Assembly (NCBI GenBank): GCA_017411945.1
Contig: JAFQPD010000146.1
Span: 1-22,778, forward strand
Source of the DNA: Mailhella sp.
Lineage (GTDB): Bacteria > Desulfobacterota > Desulfovibrionia > Desulfovibrionales > Desulfovibrionaceae
Length of the DNA: 22,778 bases
Direction of reading: 5' to 3'
Within the stretch, counting starts at the first letter, position 1, and each line of letters starts with the position of its first letter. The notes under the pieces are model-generated. The model was not told where the DNA came from, did not search any database, and saw only the letters and a list, made by a program, of their open reading frames with translations. Made by a program: the position numbers and the translations under genes. Positions 21,446-22,778 of the stretch are shown piece by piece.

Positions 21446-22773
21446 AGTTCTCCGATCTGAAGTCGATTTGGAAAAAGAAAACGGAAGAGGATCTGCGTTC
21501 TCCTGAAACGATTCCGTCTGGAGGCGGTCGCCGCCTGACGGGTGCGCCTCTTGCCATTCTTGGGGCTATCGGCGTCACGACTGCTGTCGTGATCGGCTAT
21601 GTAGCCTACGACAGAACCGAACAGCAGCAGGTGAAAGCTGCGGCTCAGGAAACTCCTGAAAAAAGCGCTCCTGCTATGGCTTTTGCCAAAGAGCTGACGG
21701 AGCAGACGCATAACAGATTTACTCCTGCCGCAAAGACGAAGCCTGAACCTGTTGTCGAGAAGAAGGCTGAAGTCACGCCGAAATCGGAAGCTCCTGCTGT
21801 TGCCATCAGACGAGAAGTAGCTCCACGCCGCCTGTCTCCTGAAATGGAGCGCATCAGAGGCGAGAAAGCCCGTCATCTGGAAGCGGCTTTAAAAGCTCGT
21901 CTCTCTGTGGCCGGACAGTCGATTCCTTCTGCGACTCGCAGAGCGACAGCCTATGCCAGCGAAGCAGATCCCGCACTTCAGCAGGCAGTGGCCAGTGGAG
22001 ATCCTACTGCCGTCTATCAAGCTAAACTTGCCCGGATTAAATCTGGTCTTCCTGCCGATGGTACTTCTTCCAGAGTTGGAGTCGGGAGTTCCTTTGCGCT
22101 TGGCGGCAGTAAGGGAAAAGATTTTGGTCAGTTCGACAGACAGAATCGCTGGACGCTGAATAACGAGCTTGAAACGCCTGCTTCCCCGTTCCTTGTGAGG
22201 GCTGGCTTTGTCATTCCGGCCATTATGATTTCCGGAATCAATTCCGACTTGCCCGGTCAGGTCATGGCCCAGGTCTCACAGAATGTCTATGACTCCGCAA
22301 CTGGTAGAAGTCTGCTGATACCGCAGGGAACGCGTCTTGTTGGCTCCTATGCGAGTGACGTGGCCTATGGTCAGAACCGCGTAATGATGGCGTGGCAACG
22401 ACTGGTTTTCCCTGATGGCAAGACGCTCGATATTGAGGCTATGCCCGGAGCTGATCAGGCAGGCTATGCCGGATTCAAGGATAAGGTCGATAACCACTAC
22501 TTCCGCATTTTCGGCAGCGCGATCCTGCTTTCTGGCGTCATCGCTGGTGTTTCTCTGAGTCAGGATAACGATAACGACAACTCCGACAATCAAAGGGCAG
22601 GAGATGCCCTGAGTGAAGCTCTTGGCCAGACGCTGGGTAATGCGATGGCTCAAATGCTTCAGAAGAATCTGAACATCTCTCCGACTCTTCAGATCCGCCC
22701 TGGCTACCGTTTCAACGTGATGGTTACGAAGGATCTCAAACTGCCTGGAGAGTATAGGGCGTTTGATTACTAG
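21442..22773 (+). CDS. trbI: TrbI/VirB10-type core complex protein
   Basis: It spans from the inner membrane to the outer-membrane pore and senses energy from the ATPases. The 443 residues hold a basic cytoplasmic tail, one membrane segment (about 34-55), a long linker rich in Ala, Pro, Lys and Glu (about 56-235), and the conserved VirB10 barrel: FLVRAGFVIPAIMISGINSDLPGQVMAQV, SLLIPQGTRLVGSY and the antenna region HYFRIFGSAILLSGVIAGVS. The stop TAG is followed at once by AGGAGGA. It overlaps trbG by 4 bases (ATGA). Confidence 0.94.
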   Translation: MKFSDLKSIWKKKTEEDLRSPETIPSGGGRRLTGAPLAILGAIGVTTAVVIGYVAYDRTEQQQVKAAAQETPEKSAPAMAFAKELTEQTHNRFTPAAKTKPEPVVEKKAEVTPKSEAPAVAIRREVAPRRLSPEMERIRGEKARHLEAALKARLSVAGQSIPSATRRATAYASEADPALQQAVASGDPTAVYQAKLARIKSGLPADGTSSRVGVGSSFALGGSKGKDFGQFDRQNRWTLNNELETPASPFLVRAGFVIPAIMISGINSDLPGQVMAQVSQNVYDSATGRSLLIPQGTRLVGSYASDVAYGQNRVMMAWQRLVFPDGKTLDIEAMPGADQAGYAGFKDKVDNHYFRIFGSAILLSGVIAGVSLSQDNDNDNSDNQRAGDALSEALGQTLGNAMAQMLQKNLNISPTLQIRPGYRFNVMVTKDLKLPGEYRAFDY

Positions 22774-22778
22774 GAGGA
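22772..22778 (+). promoter_or_regulatory. Ribosome-binding site of the next gene
   Basis: A perfect AGGAGGA, overlapping the trbI stop, at the very end of the window. The operon therefore goes on past the edge. Confidence 0.7.

Noticed and set aside
1..22778. CRISPR array, insertion sequence or diversity-generating retroelement
   Set aside because: No set of regularly spaced repeats, no transposase, integrase or reverse transcriptase frame was seen on either strand.

Overview
The window joins two unlike pieces of DNA. Positions 1 to about 11045 are a GC-rich chromosomal backbone (38 of 60 bases are G/C in 10501-10560). From the tRNA-Glu gene at 11046-11122 to the right edge lies a lower-GC accessory region (30 of 60 in 17041-17100) that looks like the left part of an integrative and conjugative element (ICE) inserted at the 3' end of the tRNA gene. 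Gene content and protein style (long HflX with an N-terminal extension, NhaD-type antiporter, NYN protein, HD hydrolase next to a small Ddl) suggest a Gram-negative delta-proteobacterium of the Desulfovibrionaceae type. That is inference from remembered families; no search was run.

Backbone, left to right: a partial NhaD-type sodium/proton antiporter (minus); thiD (plus); uvrC (minus); a NYN/DUF88 nuclease-like protein (minus); a plus-strand run dut, HD-domain hydrolase, ddl with very tight spacing; gdhA with its own leader; a conserved-looking hypothetical gene; and hflX, which seems to start at a rare AUA codon. Several units have clear sigma-70-like promoters and intrinsic terminators.

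Accessory region: after tRNA-Glu come a 220-base leader with two terminator-like hairpins, then small genes: a 66-residue protein, a winged-helix (HTH_36-like) protein, and two proteins that share a domain. A convergent gene on the minus strand resembles the plasmid fertility inhibition factor (FiwA/PFIF) family. The part from about 12390 to 13360 is very AT-rich (19 of 60 G/C in 12601-12660). At 13648 starts a replication-type HTH protein that heads a tightly coupled type IV secretion (mating pair formation) operon of the IncP Trb type: trbB, trbC, trbD, trbE, trbF, a lipoprotein, a lytic transglycosylase, trbG and trbI. The next gene begins beyond the edge. No integrase, relaxase, coupling protein, TrbJ or TrbL is in the window.

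The most interesting spot is 13480-13650. A near-consensus minus-strand promoter drives a predicted RNA of about 75 nt made of two hairpins and ending in a T-rich terminator. The loop of its first hairpin is complementary to 13 bases at the ribosome-binding region of the first gene of the trb operon, because the same 13-mer occurs twice as a direct repeat. The same RNA is also the leader of the fertility-inhibition gene. This suggests an RNA switch that links control of the element's own transfer operon with a gene that probably acts against rival elements.
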